From assembly GCF_910594005.1 (NCBI RefSeq), contig NC_057847.1, positions 21,116,001 through 21,180,000 on the forward strand: a DNA stretch of 64,000 nucleotides. The letters are read 5' to 3'. This document shows positions 22,755 through 34,533 of this stretch, in pieces (within the stretch, counting starts at the first letter, position 1; the number at the start of each line of letters is the position of its first letter). The DNA is from Cervus elaphus. Taxonomy: Eukaryota; Chordata; Mammalia; Artiodactyla; Cervidae. The notes below the pieces were generated by a model, which ran no database searches, was not told where the DNA came from, and saw only the letters and a list, made by a program, of their open reading frames with translations. The position numbers were made by a program, and so were the translations under genes.

Positions 22755-22878
22755 GAAGTATTAGTTGCTCAGTCGTGTCCGACTCTTTGCAACCCCATGG
22801 ACTGGGGCTTACCAGGCTCTTCTGTCCATGGGATTCTCCAGACAAGAATACTGGAGTGGGTTGCCATTTTCTTCTCCA
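22755..22878 (-). mobile_element. Bov-tA SINE, tail half, with perfect 11-bp duplication
   Basis: Antisense tail (gttgctcagtcgtgtccgac ... ggagtgggttgccattttct). TACCAGCCCAT is identical at 22744-22754 and 22879-22889. The head is missing, so this is a 5'-truncated SINE insertion. Confidence 0.95.
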
Positions 22879-23054
22879 TACCAGCCCATACACCAGTTGT
22901 ATAAGCTAAGGAACCATTGTTTACATTGTGAGTTGGAAGTTTAAAGGGGCAATTAAAACTTAAAATGAATATTTTGCAGAATTAATAGGATTATAGGGTT
23001 ACATTTCTAATAATATTTGAAGTCTCTGAAGTTGGTAAACTTATCATTCTAGGG

Positions 23055-23273
23055 TGGTACATCTCAACTAAGGGCCATTTTGTCCTCCAGAGGACATTTG
23101 GCCATGTCTAGAGATATGTTTAATTGTCACAACTGGGCTTAGGGGTGCTATTGGTTTCTAGTGGGTAGAGGCTAGGGATGCTACTAAACATCTTAAGATG
23201 CCCAGGACCAGTCCCCCATAACACAGAATTATCCAGCCCAAATTGTCAATAGTCCCAGAGCTGAAGAACTGTG
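23055..23273 (+). mobile_element. MER5A DNA transposon (hAT-Charlie, non-autonomous)
   Basis: Matches MER5A along its length: 'gaggacatttggccatgtctagaga', 'gtcacaactgggcttaggggtgct', 'ctagtgggtagaggctagggatgct', 'agaattatccagcccaaattgtcaatag'. An 8-bp duplication with one mismatch, TTCTAGGG (23047-23054) and TTCTAAGG (23274-23281), is the length expected for hAT elements. The terminal inverted repeats are eroded. Confidence 0.9.
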
Positions 23274-23447
23274 TTCTAAGGTACCACAGGCGATTGCAAT
23301 TGAAAAAGTGGTTGGCAACACATATATAACTCAGGTAAATATAACTTCTTACATTTGAAGAGAAATGTTTCTTGTCCAAAATAAAAGTTAAAATGTTTAT
23401 GTCAGTTGGAATGGATTTGAGTCTGATTCATTAAGATACATTTTTTT

Positions 23448-23640
23448 TCATGTATTTATTTGGCATTTTATATGCAATAGGCAATGCCCTAGGCACTGGG
23501 GATTTCAAAGTAAGTTCACTGCCTTCTCCGAGCTACTATCTAACTTGGAGATAGACTGGTCAACAATCACATTACCATAGGATAATTGTAGGACTAGATA
23601 CTGGAAAACAGGACAAGGAACACCGAAGTCAGCAAAGAAT
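23448..23640 (-). mobile_element. L2-like 3' end, antisense
   Basis: 'tgtatttatttggcattttatatgcaataggcaatgccctaggcactggggattt' follows the reverse of the L2 3' end, continuing into the same long repeat type as 9207-10550. Confidence 0.6.
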
Positions 23641-24926
23641 TTAAAATTCAGTCACAGGAGAGAATTTAAAAGATAAGAGCTCTGCGATGAAACTGTATGG
23701 CTAAGTAGAAATATTTTAGACTGGATGCTGGAGAGTAACAGACTTCATAGCAGGGACACCATGAAAAAGCATAGTTGGTGTACAAATCTAATTAGTTTTG
23801 GAAAATAAATTGTGATTTCCTTTAATAGTATATGGAACAATTAGGATTTAAATCATATCTGAAGTCATTACAGGCTTCTGAAATTTTGTTTGGGAAAAGT
23901 ATGGCTGATAATATAAATCTCCAAGGAGAAAATCAAGGAAAAGAGGTTCAGAATCGAACTTTCTTCCTGGTCTAGAGAAATAAAAAGCATGAAAACAATT
24001 TTGGATATGCCTAAGAAGAGATTTAAAGCATTGCATTAAAAAGCTTTAAATCTTGAGGACCCCAAGCCAGCATTAAATGTAAGGGTAAAGAATAAAGGAG
24101 CATTGCAACCAGCATGTAGGAAGCATTAGATGTAAAAGCACAGGTTTAACTCTGGAAACTAAGTTTGCCTTTGTTGTTGTTAAATTCTTTTTCAGGTTGG
24201 AACAATCATTTTTAAAATTCCACTTAGAACCCAGGGGATCTTTATGATAAACAACCTGAAGTCTCTTATGCTATCACATGCCTTCAATTTTCTCACATTT
24301 TCCCTTTAGAGACACAAAAAAACCCCTGTGGACTTCAGAATATCTTAAGGACTTTAGCCATACAATATTCAATTTGAAGTGGTATCACTAGTATGTTTTT
24401 ATGATTCAAAAATCATATGGTATGACATTTTTAAATAGGCCCAAAGACTATCATCACATTTTTATAAGCACTTGCTGCAATGATGTATTCTAACACCCAA
24501 GAAAATGTGCTTGATTTCAAAAGACACATTTCCGTTGGCAAAACACCTGTTTCAAAGTGGAACAAAGCTTCTTTCTTCACAGCATATTCTGAAAGCATGG
24601 ACTATCACTGAAGTGGTATATGATAAAGGGTTGTGGACTAACACAAAACCAACACCAGAAACCCACTGCACCAGGTTGGCCTGGTTGTGCTTACCTCGTC
24701 GGATCCAGGATCTCTCCCTAGGCACCAAGAAACCCTGTTTTTGAAAAATCAGTTGCTATATGATGATTTCAAAGTAGGTAAGTGGGACTTAGGCAACTAA
24801 AACTAGTACGTGAGTGTCCCAAATACAAAGTGCGTGATGTGATGATCTCTGCAGAAAGCGGAAACCAGATCATGCTCAAAAGAGTTCATCTAGATGGTTT
24901 CTCATCCAGGCACACCAGTTTCCTCA
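23641..24926. other. Unrecognised DNA
   Basis: No gene or family recognised over about 1.3 kb. The 79- and 80-codon + strand frames at 24505-25024 show no domain. Confidence 0.4.
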
Positions 24927-24929
24927 AAA

Positions 24930-25072
24930 ATGTTTCTCAAAGTGTGGTTCTCAGACCACTTGCACCCATAAAATCTGGGTGCAAGACTTTATTAAAAGTT
25001 TCTTTTTTGCTGTCTCAGACCTAGTGGATAGGTATCTTTAAGTTGATTCTTATGCATGCTAGAGTTTAAGAT
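24930..25072 (-). mobile_element. MER20 DNA transposon fragment
   Basis: Starts 'tgtttctcaaagtgtggttctcagacca', the reverse of the MER20 right end, and closes with 'attcttatgcatgctagagtttaag', the reverse of its left end. The middle is eroded. A second MER20 is at 44372-44935. Confidence 0.7.
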
Positions 25073-25756
25073 CCATATCTCAATGTCAAAAGTCCAGCAA
25101 AAAGTTGCATAAGGAAGTTACTTATTTTGCATTGAATTCACTCAATATATATAAAATAATACTGAAAATATGAATATTTGCTTCTTTAATTAATGGTATT
25201 AGACCCCTGCAGCACACCACTCCCACCCCGACCACCCCACCCTTGTACAAAGGCCCTTTGTGTCCCCTGTCTCTTGTTTGTAGAAAATGTAAAGTCTCCC
25301 AGGCCTCCTGAGTCACAAAAGAGTAGACTCAAGCAATTAATAATTAGGCCAACAGAGTCACAGACTCGGTATCTGATGCCCATTCCTGAGTTGCTTTACG
25401 GATATTGTAACTGATGACCAGACTACAGCCAAGACATCAGCTGCTCCATCTTGAGCTGTACTGAGTCTCCAGCTAGAACAGTTCCAGGAACTGGGTTTTA
25501 CAGAATGAGATTAATACTACTGCCCATGATAATTTCTGTCTTTGTTGAGCATCAAAATAATTCTAAGTTGTTCTGCCTATATATGTGAACAGGCAACTAA
25601 AACTGCCAGCAAAGAGATGTTACAGACCCATATCACAGCACCTTCCTCTCTAAGAGCATGGCACCATACGTCAGCATGAAGAAATTACGGAAGATGGATC
25701 TTTGCCCATAGCCCCATAGTAATGGAATGGTGCTGACAAGTGGGGATTTGCTAGCA
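25073..25756. other. Unrecognised DNA, possible old LTR
   Basis: A C-rich stretch (25202-25260) and text such as 'caagacatcagctgctccatcttgagctg' suggest an old retroviral LTR in reverse, but I cannot confirm it. Confidence 0.3.
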
Positions 25757-25980
25757 GTGTGCGTGCACTTTCTGAGTTGTGTCCGACTCTTTGCAACCCC
25801 ATGGACTGTAGCCTGACAGACTCCTCTGTCCATGTGATTTTCCAGGCAAGAATACTGGAGGAGTGGGCTCCCATTTCTTACTCCAGGGGACCTTCCCAAC
25901 CCAGGGATCAAACCTGAGTCTCTTATGTCTCTTGCATTAGCAGGCAGATTCTTCACCACTAGCGCCACCTGGGAAGCCCC
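25757..25980 (-). mobile_element. Bov-tA SINE
   Basis: Full antisense copy: gagttgtgtccgactctttg at the left through 'gcaggcagattcttcaccac' to the head 'gccacctgggaagcccc' at the right. No clear duplication. Confidence 0.92.
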
Positions 25981-27252
25981 TTGTAATCAGCATTTAGCAG
26001 GAAAGAGCTCCTTATGGGAAAGAGTTCTCTGCAGGAGAACCATTTGTTTTGTGACTTTAACAAAGCTGTACTGTAACTAACCTTCAGCTTAGTTACAGGC
26101 ACCCCCACGTTTCACTCATCTCTGACCCAAGCTCATCTTCCAAATCCTTCGATCATACAATACCTTGCCTGACCTTTCATTGATCAAAGAAGTAGAAACA
26201 AAGAATAAGTAATTAACAGATAATCAGATGTCTTCCCTAGCTTCCCCTTCATTTACCTCACAAATTGTGTGAACAAGATAGCAGCTAAAGAAACATAAGA
26301 GACTGACAAGCTCGCATGCAGTAAAGGATGGTGATGACTCTGATCCCTTGTTGCAATGATTAACTCAGATTACTTTTTTCTCTTTAAAAACTTTCATGAC
26401 TGAGCAGGTTATCTGGAGTTAGTTTTGAGGAACACTGAGTTCCTCCTTCTCTGGAACACCTTCTTTCCAGACTGCTGGCTTTATGATTAAGAGCAGTGTT
26501 TTCCATTTTCACTAGCACATGCCTCTGGGATATTGAGTTTTGAGCAACAAATAGTCAGACCTCGGTTTGGTAACAGTATTGAGTGTTACTAGTTATGTTT
26601 ACATGATGGAACATCAGCATTTGGCAGAGGGAAACAACTACTGGTTCTTTGCTTAAGAAATAAAATATTTCATTATAACATTTGTCAAAGCCAGGGAGCC
26701 ATCATGGTGGGTTTTAATACTATTTCCTCAGTTCCCTCTAGAAGAGTTTGGTGGGGGTATGCTTCTCTAGATAGAGAAATCTGATTCACAAATATGGTTC
26801 CTCTGAAGAACATTTTTTTCCTTTTAAAGTAGGAATGTGTCCTGACCCAGGAGAGGATTCTTGATTTAACTTGAGATCCAAAACAACCTGGGGAAACATC
26901 ATTAAAAAAAGTAAAGTATGATGTACTGACAGGATATTTTTCCAGACATGTGAGGTATCATATAAAAACACCAGTCTTAAAAATCATGCTCCCCTATAGG
27001 TCTTTTCATCACGCCCCATGACTCCTAGCAAGATGTTATTAATTCTGTGGGCAGCAGGGGTGCGTAGTAAAAGGAATTTATATATTCATGACTAAATGAA
27101 GTAGATTTCTCCTCCCTCCCAAAATCATTGTTACTGAAGTGGACTCCCAGAAGTGTTGATCCATTGGTTAGCCAAAAATCTCTGGCTTCATGGATATACA
27201 TAAGCTTGAACAGATTGTACTTACTGCCAATTTGGGGGTCACAAGAAAAATG
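25981..27252. other. Unrecognised DNA; LTR-like 3' portion at about 26000-26640 possible
   Basis: A 'ttttttctctttaaaaactttcatgac' stretch near 26373 followed by 'gaacactgagttcctccttctctgg' resembles the TATA-like and downstream region of ERV LTRs. The evidence is weak. Nothing recognised from 26640 on. Confidence 0.3.
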
Positions 27253-27313
27253 AGTGAGCAGAGGAAACTGCAATGAGAAAAACTAAGTGAGCAGAGGAAA
27301 CTGCAATGAGAAA
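27253..27313 (+). repeat. Two-copy tandem repeat, 33-bp period
   Basis: 28 bp starting AGTGAGCAGAGGAAACTGC at 27253 is repeated without change at 27286. The intervening five bases are aaact/a. Perfect copies suggest a recent local duplication. On the - strand it produces a repeated SFSHCSFLCSL-like peptide within an otherwise featureless open frame. Confidence 0.95.
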
Positions 27314-27782
27314 GAGCCCCAAGAGAGCGGACATGGGATAGAGACAGAGAAGAGACCGCAAAGCCTCTGAAAGACTTAGGTTGATTTTCTATTCTAGTTG
27401 ACATGAGACCTAGCTGAATGCCGGTAGGTGTTCTTGTATTCCATGAGACCTCTGAGAACCTAGATTAGCCCCATTCCCCTTTTGTTCCTTTGATATGAGC
27501 TATTTATTGGGCCTCTGTTCTTACAACCTGGAAAAGAAAAGTAGGGTCCCTTACAGAATATGATGAATAATTGTGTTACAAACTATTTACAATGGGATCT
27601 GCCGCTTTACTCTGTTTCATGAATAGCTTGGCCTCTCTGACCTATCTTCTGGGCCTTTTATCCACATTTTGTTACTTTTCTTGTGGATAAGAATTACACA
27701 GAGAAGAAGGTATTTGAACTCAAATCATACTTTTAACTTGAGCAAATATTGACTTTAATCAGTTGAACTCCCTTTAAGGAAT
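27314..27782. other. Unrecognised DNA
   Basis: No recognised family or gene. Confidence 0.35.
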
Positions 27783-27945
27783 GGAAACTAACATTTAAGT
27801 ACAATTGTATGTGCAAAGATCTTAACATCATTAGTTCTTTAGTCCTCACAACTTTGTAAGGTTCAGACTCAGGGAGGTCCATTGGCTTGTTCAATGATCC
27901 AAGTTAGAAAATGTTAATGTTTGCATGTAATCTACATCTCTATGT
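27783..27945 (-). mobile_element. MIR SINE, antisense
   Basis: 'tagtcctcacaactttgtaaggttcagac' and 'gatccaagttagaaaatg' follow the reverse of the MIR core. Diverged. Confidence 0.5.
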
Positions 27946-28884
27946 CTTAGTTCAAAACTTTTTCAGCTAGACGAGTGACTCACAAAATATAGTAAGTTGA
28001 TTAAATATATGCTATCCAAGATTATTCTAAATATATTATGAAGAAATATTTTATAAAGTTATACATTTATTTTAATATATTAGAAAAATAATTAGAATCA
28101 GATCTTAATGAATATATATATATATACACACATGTATATAGTGAATAATAGTACAAATGGCATGTAGATATGACAAAAATCTTAAAGAGATGATTGAAAT
28201 TTCAAACTCTCATCAAGTTCATATCAAGTTCCTGTAAAATTATAAACATCTTGAAAATCTGTTCAAAAGTGATCCAGTGGCCATATTAAATTCAGATTCG
28301 GGTGTAAACTAAATATGCTAGGAAAGAGTAAGGTCTATAGAAGTCTGTCTCTATATTATGTTGAAATGGTTCATGTATAGAAAGCATTGTTGCATTTTTT
28401 CTAAGTTTCACTAGTGTCATTGCTATTAAAGATATTAAAATATAAAAATACAGTATTTCTCTGCATTTAATACATGTGCATCAAAATTTTTCAGTAATAA
28501 TATAAGCAAACACTATAAACTTTTAAAGTTTTAGCAAATATTAAAAAGACATAAGCACACACTCAACAACTTTGAACATTTTGAGAATGGTTTCCAGGTA
28601 AATGATAAGACAGGGTGATGTTATACTGAAGGTCACGGGCCTTCAACTTCTAAAGAAATATAATAATCCTTCAGTGATATGCCTGGTGTGTCATACTCAA
28701 ATGATGAAATGGATCTGGGAAACTAAAATGACCAAGAAATCAAAATGGTTGGTTACTGGACACTCTGAACACAAACCACAGGAACATTCTTACCCAAATA
28801 GAATATCCTTCTCCTGTTAAGTCTGACTATCCTTCAGACTGAAATGTGCCATTAAGGGGATTTCTGACACTGAATATTTACAGA
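27946..28884. other. AT-rich unrecognised DNA with a (TA)n/(CA)n run
   Basis: An alternating TA/CA tract spans 28112-28140. The region is strongly AT-rich with no recognised family. Confidence 0.45.
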
Positions 28885-29108
28885 TGCATGGGGGCCAGAG
28901 TATAGTGGCAATAGGACCGGACTAAGAAGGAGTCCTGATTCTATTCTCCTAGTTCCATCCTCTATTGAGAGTCTTTGGGTAAGGCTTTCATCATCTGAAG
29001 TCTCCGTTTCATTGTATCAGAAGCCGTGAATAAAAATATCTACATGCTTAGGCCAAAAGATTATTGTTAAGGTTCATTTTACATTGTGATGTGCTACCTG
29101 CTAAGCAA
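28885..29108 (+). mobile_element. MIR SINE, sense
   Basis: 'ccagagtatagtggcaataggaccggacta' (MIR head), then 'gagtctttgggtaaggctttcatcatctgaagtctccgtttcattgtatcag' and 'attattgttaaggttcattttac' in MIR order. Confidence 0.55.
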
Positions 29109-29301
29109 TGTTATGCTTAGAAAAATAGTTTAAAAGAAGGCTTACATTTTCTTCATTATAATGAGATTTACTTGCCTTGCTTTCTCCTATTAGTGTATTT
29201 CTTTTAAGAAGGGCAATTATTCTGGAACACAGAATAGCACTCAAAATTTGAAAGTTGGGAGAGAGTAGCATTGAAACTTATACCTTACCATATGTAAAGT
29301 A

Positions 29302-30735
29302 GGCAAAAGCTTTTGACTGTGTGGATCATAACAAACTGTGGTACATTGTTAAAGTTATGGGAATACCACACCACCTTACATGTCTCCTAAAGCTGAGCGC
29401 TGAAGAATTGATGCTTTTGAACTGTGGTGTTGGAGAAGACTCTTGAGAGTCCCTTGAACTGCAAGGAGATCCAACCATTCCATCCTAAAGGATATTAGTC
29501 CTGAATATTCATTGGAAGGACTGGTGCTGAAGCTGAAACTCCAGTACTTTGGCCAGCGAAGAACTGACTTGTTGGAAAAGACCCTGATGCTGGAAAAGAT
29601 TGAAGGCAGGAGGAGAAGGGGACAATAGAGGATGAGATGGCTGGATGGCATCGCCGACATGATGGACATGAGTTTAAGTAAGCTCCAGGAGTTGGTGATG
29701 GACAGGGAGGCCTGGTGTGCTGCAGTCCATGGGGTCACAAAGAGTTGGACACTGAATGAGTGACTGAACTGAACTGAACTGAGAACCCTGTATGTGGGTC
29801 AAACAGCAACAGAACCAGACATGGAACAGCGGACTGGTTCAAAATTGGGAGAGAAGTAAGACAAGGCTGTTTATCGTCACCCTGTTGATTTAACTTACAT
29901 GCAGAGTCCATCATGTGAAATGCCGGACTGGATGAATTACAAGCTGGAATCAAGATTGCCAGGAAAAATATCAACAGCCTCAGAGATGCAGATGATACCA
30001 CTTTAGTGGCAGAAAGCAAAGAGGATCTAAAGAGCCTCTTGATGAGGGTGAAAGAGGAGAGTGAAAAAGCTGGTTTAAAACTCAACATTCAAAAAACTAA
30101 GATCATGGCATCTGGTCCCATCATGTCATGGAAAAGCAAAAGGGGAAAAAGAAGAAACAGAGACAGATTTTATTTACTTGGTTTCCAAAATCACTGCTGC
30201 GGTGACTGCAGCCATGAAATTAAAAGATGGTTGCTCCTTGGAAAGAAAACTATGACAAACCTAGACAGTGCATTAAAAAAGCAAAGACATCACTTTACTG
30301 ACAAAGGTCCATGTAGTCAAAGCTATGGTTTTTCCAGTAGTCATGTATGGATGTGAGAGTTGGACCATAAAGAAGGCTAAGCACTGAGGAATTGATGCTT
30401 TTGAATTGTGGTGCTGGAGAAGACTTGAGAGTCCCTTGGACTGCAAAGAAATCAAAACAGTCAATCCTAAAGGAAATCAGTCCTGAATACTTATTGGAAG
30501 GACTGATGCTGAAGCTCCAAAACTTTGGCCACCTGATGGGAAAAGCTGACTCATTAGAAAGGATCCTGTTGCTGGGAAGGATTGAGGGCATGAGGAGAAG
30601 GGGACAACAGAGGATAAGATGGTTGGATGGCATCACCAATTCAATGGACATGAATTTGAGTAAACCTCAGGAGATATTGAAGGGAAAAGAAGCCTGGCAT
30701 GCTGCAGTCCACGGGGTTGCAAAGAGTTGTACATG
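29302..30735 (+). pseudogene. Broken BovB reverse transcriptase
   Basis: The pieces encode, in order, a motif A region (FDCVDHNKLW-type), the stretch before motif B, and a motif C region at about 29984-30004 reading RDADDTTL (the usual Tyr of YADD replaced). The frame LKSLLMRVKEESEKAGLKLN is open at 30027-30086. Continuity is lost through the nested BovB, several frameshifts and stops, for example after 'agagttggaccataaagaaggc', where the frame stops. It cannot make an active polymerase. On the + strand the longest surviving frames are 114-116 codons. Confidence 0.85.
29391..29782 (+). mobile_element. Younger BovB 3' fragment nested in BovB
   Basis: Starts agctgagcgctgaagaattg and ends with the usual ctgaactgaactgaactga. 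The host BovB reads up to 'tgtctccta' on the left and resumes 'gaaccctgtatgtggg' on the right, which are adjacent in intact BovB. No clean duplication is seen, so a small target deletion is possible. Confidence 0.9.
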
Positions 30736-30761
30736 ACTTAGCAACTAAACAACAACAACAA

Positions 30762-30946
30762 AATAGATAGCTAGTGGGGAATTTGTAATAGCCTGATGGG
30801 GTGGGGTGGGGTGAGAGGTGGCGGGAGGTTCAAGAGGGAGGAAATATATGTATTATGGCTGATACTCGTTGTTGTATGGAAGAAGCCAACACAATATTGT
30901 AAAACAATTATCCTCCAGTTAAAAATAAATTTGTAAAAAATCTAAG
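30762..30946 (+). mobile_element. Artiodactyl L1 3' UTR end, sense
   Basis: 'aatagatagctagtggggaattt', a G-rich 'ggggtggggtggggtgagaggtggcggg' block, 'ttcaagagggagg', then 'caacacaatattgtaaaacaattatcctcc' and an A-rich end. This is the artiodactyl L1 3' UTR. It directly abuts the end of the BovB. Confidence 0.8.
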
Positions 30947-32519
30947 GTTGGAAACATGTTTACAATGGGAGATAAGGAAATCCTATATTAAAGAAGGATT
31001 GTTTTTTCAAAGACCCATTACAGCAGATTAGGTGGTTTACTGGATGAGATGGTTCAACTTTAAAAACTGCACTTGGAATTCTAAGGAGGAATGTGTTTAT
31101 CTTTCACAACATAGGCTCCACTAGCCTGGTGAACTATTTGAAGTAAGGAATTCATGCTCTGCATCTGGCTCATGCCAGTCATCACTAGCTAGTTTGAAAA
31201 TGCTGCCTCTCCTTTCTTTTATTGACAACATGGATCTTGTTGAGGTTCTGAAAGTCTGTGTAATTGTTTTGTTTTCTAAGTCCTCATAGAGTATCTTTTC
31301 AAGGTAATATCATTCTAGAAGAAGCTTTAATCAACAGGCTTGCCAAGTGAGATGGATGCTCAATTACATATAAATATAAAAGGTCTTTTTTTTTCCTGTT
31401 TAATTGCCTTAGAAATAGTTCTGTATGCCTTAATAAACTGATTTCACTTTTACCTAAGATAAACACTGCCCCTGAAAATCACTTGATACCTTTTGCCCTT
31501 GGTTAGATGTCAAAGCTGATGAACATTTCTAAAAGCCATTTCTCTTCCAAATGACCTATGGAGGTTGCTTCCAGTACTGAGATTCTAAATTGCCTTTTAT
31601 TTCTCAGTAATATTCTTCTGCTCCACTATATGGAAGAAAGGTTGCTTATTATACCCTCTAGTGGTGATTGTGACATTCTTAAAAATATTTTTATTGCATT
31701 CTTTGGCCTTTTCCTATAAACTTACCCTGTATTTACTTTAAAATATATGTATATCATTCTTTGACTCTATGTTGTAAATTGTATAGTATAAAAGAAATTT
31801 TTCAATCTATAACAAGATACAAAAAATGTAAATCATTTGCATTACACTTAGTGTTTATAAATACATCAAAAATAGGTTTATAGGAGATTGATCCATTTTC
31901 CTCACATTTCATATACTCCAATTTTATTCCACTTTAAAAAAATGTCTTATTCTTCTTTCTTCCATTTGAATTATTGTCAGTAAGCAGTTATTCGCACCAC
32001 TGGAGGAAGTATATATAGACTTCTACATATCCCAAAATGTCATTATATTTTGGTTTAGAGTCCCTCTTTACTCATACTTAGTCATGAGTACATCTCATTT
32101 CCTAAGAATTCACATTTGAAATAAAATAAGGAAGCCACCCATGGAACTTCTGATTTTACAGGAACTAGGAATTTGTCACTCCTTCCTTTTTTACTCTGCC
32201 TTCTCCACCCCAAGAAGGACAAGGGAACATTTTTTAAATTGAGGAGAAATACACATTTTGAAAGAACATCTGCCAAGATTGTTGTTATGTCTCTGTCTAC
32301 ATTCTTCTCAGGTAAAAATTTAATTAGGTATTTTCTTCTAAACTTCTTGCTTTCAAATTCCTAATCAGTTACAGTTTCTATATAGATGATAAGAATAAAG
32401 ACAGTTAAGAAAAACAAAGGAGACAATCAAGCAGAACAGGTGGTTCTCAACAAAAACTTGAAATTAAGAGTTGTCTGCAACTGAGAGTAATCAAGAGATA
32501 ATCATAAATTAAAATGACT
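30947..32519. other. Unrecognised DNA
   Basis: About 1.5 kb with no gene or named repeat recognised. Moderately AT-rich. Confidence 0.4.
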
Positions 32520-33662
32520 TTAATAAATACATAAAAATGTCTTGTTTCTGGATATAAAAGACTCAGTATTTTGAGATATCAGTTTTCCTAGATTAATCCA
32601 TAAATTCATTGACAACCCAGTAGAATGTTAATATACTTTGATCAAAGTATATTTTGACCAAAGTATTCATGTATGTTTCTAAAGTTTATCTGAAAGAATA
32701 TGCAAATGAAAATAGCCAAGAAGAGCAAAATTAAAATAAAGATACTAGAGGGAAGGATTAGATTTAATGTGTTTGAACATGATATGAAGCTGTAATAAAA
32801 AATAGCGTGTTATGAGCCTGCTAAAAGAGATGTATATCAGTGGACTAGGAAAACAAACAGCGATGTTTTAGTAAATGCTAATACTGACATTTTGAATTGA
32901 TGGACAAAGAAGGATTAAAACTATTTAGAGAAAAACTACAAAATCTTCCTCCTTTTCTCTTCACATCAAAATATATTCCAGTTAGATCTATGAATTAAAT
33001 TTTGAAAGACAAAATACTAGAAATAAATAAGAATTAGTATTTTAGTAAATCTTGGAGTTAGGAAGGCATTTATGAGCATGTGAAACCCAGAGACCGTAAA
33101 GAAAAATATCTGTAAATATACTACTGCATATATTTAAACATTGGAATTATTCATAAAAATATTTCATAATTATGGTCAGAAGTCCAAAACTGGACAAACT
33201 TTCATGTTTGTGAAGACAAAGTGCTAATTTTCTAATTTACAAAGAGCTTTCTTTTCTAAGAGAAAGGAAAACCAATAGAAAAATTGCCAAAGTATATAAG
33301 TTGGAAAACCACAGATGAACAAATATAAATGAACAGAAAGCAATGAAAAATCTTGCATCACCTCAATAATGAATACAGAAACACAAATCTAAATAAGCTT
33401 AAAAATCTCATCTGATCAACTTGGAAAAGATGAAAAGAGTTGATAATACAGAATTTGTAATGTAGTGAATTTCAGCACTGTAGGTAGGAATGTAAATTAA
33501 TATAATATTTTGGGGGGTAAAGTTGGCAATATTTATTAAAATGCTTCTGACTCAGTTATTTTACTTCTATGATTTTAGGACTTTATTCTACAGAAATACT
33601 TCACATGAATGTTCAGAGATATATGTATAAAGCTGTCTTTATATTATTAAAAATGACCCAAA
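32520..33662 (+). mobile_element. Old L1M/HAL1 LINE, ORF2 3' region, sense
   Basis: Degenerate L1 text in sense order: 'gaagctgtaataaaaaatagcgtg', 'gtggactaggaaaacaaacag', 'gaggaaggcatttatgagcatg'-type block near 33060, 'attgccaaagtatataagt', 'tgtaggtaggaatgtaaattaatat', 'ttctacagaaatacttcacatg'. It is riddled with stops. Contains the palindrome at 32630-32653. Confidence 0.65.
32630..32653. repeat. Perfect 24-bp palindrome
   Basis: The left half AATATACTTTGA is followed directly by its exact reverse complement, centred between 32641 and 32642. No spacer. Confidence 0.97.
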
Positions 33663-33900
33663 TACCACTGTGGAAGAAAGTATGGCATGTCCTCCTAAAC
33701 ATAAATAAATAAATAAACATAGTAACAATATTACATGGTAATTTCACATGATCTAGCAATTCCACTTCTGGGCATATACCCAAAAAAAACATGAAAGCAG
33801 GGACTCAGATACTTGTACACCCATGTTCAAGTCTTATTCACAAATGCCAAAGGTAAAAACAACCCAAGTGCCCATCTGTGAATGGATAAATAAAATATAT
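33663..33900 (+). mobile_element. Second L1M fragment, sense
   Basis: 'ggaagaaagtatggcatgtcctcc', 'gatctagcaattccacttctgggcatataccc', 'gaaagcagggactcagatacttgtacacccatgttc', 'aacccaagtgcccatctgtgaatgga'. This is the L1 ORF2 end in sense orientation, overlapping in consensus position with the preceding copy, so it is a separate insertion. Ends at the Tigger-like element. Confidence 0.82.
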
Positions 33901-33902
33901 TA

Positions 33903-34110
33903 CAATTTGACCCTGAACAACACAGATTTGAACTGCCTGGGTCCATTTGTACATGAATTTTTTTCAGTAGTAAATACTGCAGTACTGCATGATCTATGGT
34001 TGGTTAGATCTGTGGATGTGAAGTGGCAATATGGAGGAAACTTGGATATGGAGGGCCAAATATAACTTACACATGGACTTTTGACTGCATAGAGTGTTGA
34101 TACTTGGAAT
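33903..34110 (+). mobile_element. Tigger-like (TcMar) non-autonomous DNA transposon, copy 1
   Basis: Begins CAATTTGACCCTGAACAAC after a TA dinucleotide (33901-33902) and continues 'gaactgcctgggtccatttgtac', 'actgcagtactgcatgatct', 'gagggccaaatataacttac'. The right inverted repeat is eroded. Same family as 57964-58199 and 62746-62950. Confidence 0.72.
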
Positions 34111-34522
34111 GATGTACAAAATGCACTGTGAGCTGAAATGAAGAAATGGAAGTGGAAATTATATTATAGTTGTTTTATATATTTCTTTTATAAAAATAAT
34201 GTTACATCCAGTTAACCAAGGGTAAGTCTATCTAACCTGTATGATAGAAAAATCACCTTTGTGATTGTCTTCTTGGAAATACAGAGTCAGATCTCACTCT
34301 TATACCTATGAGTTGGGTTTCCTGTAAGCAATGAATATTCTCTGCTGTCAATCATACTAGGAAAAGATTGATTCATCCAGGGACAGAAAATGGGGAAATA
34401 GTGAGCAAGAATTAATTAGACTGAGATAAGGGAAAGATTTTCCTTCTTTCTCTGGGCTTGAGAATTGTCAGACTAGGAGCCCTGCCTTGTGCTCTATCAT
34501 ATGGAAACAATTTGATGACAAG
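34111..34522. other. Unrecognised DNA
   Basis: No recognised content. Confidence 0.35.
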
Positions 34523-34533
34523 TTAGGAAGGTG

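Larger units (their letters stand above)
29302..30761 (+). mobile_element. BovB LINE, sense, split by a second BovB
   Basis: The left part (29302-29390) covers the reverse-transcriptase motif A region onward. The right part (29783-30737) continues with the region from the next strand through the YADD-type motif and the C-terminal block to the BovB 3' end, which here ends gcaactaaac(aac)n rather than the usual ctgaactgaact. It is interrupted by a younger BovB at 29391-29782. 5'-truncated just before motif A. Confidence 0.9.
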
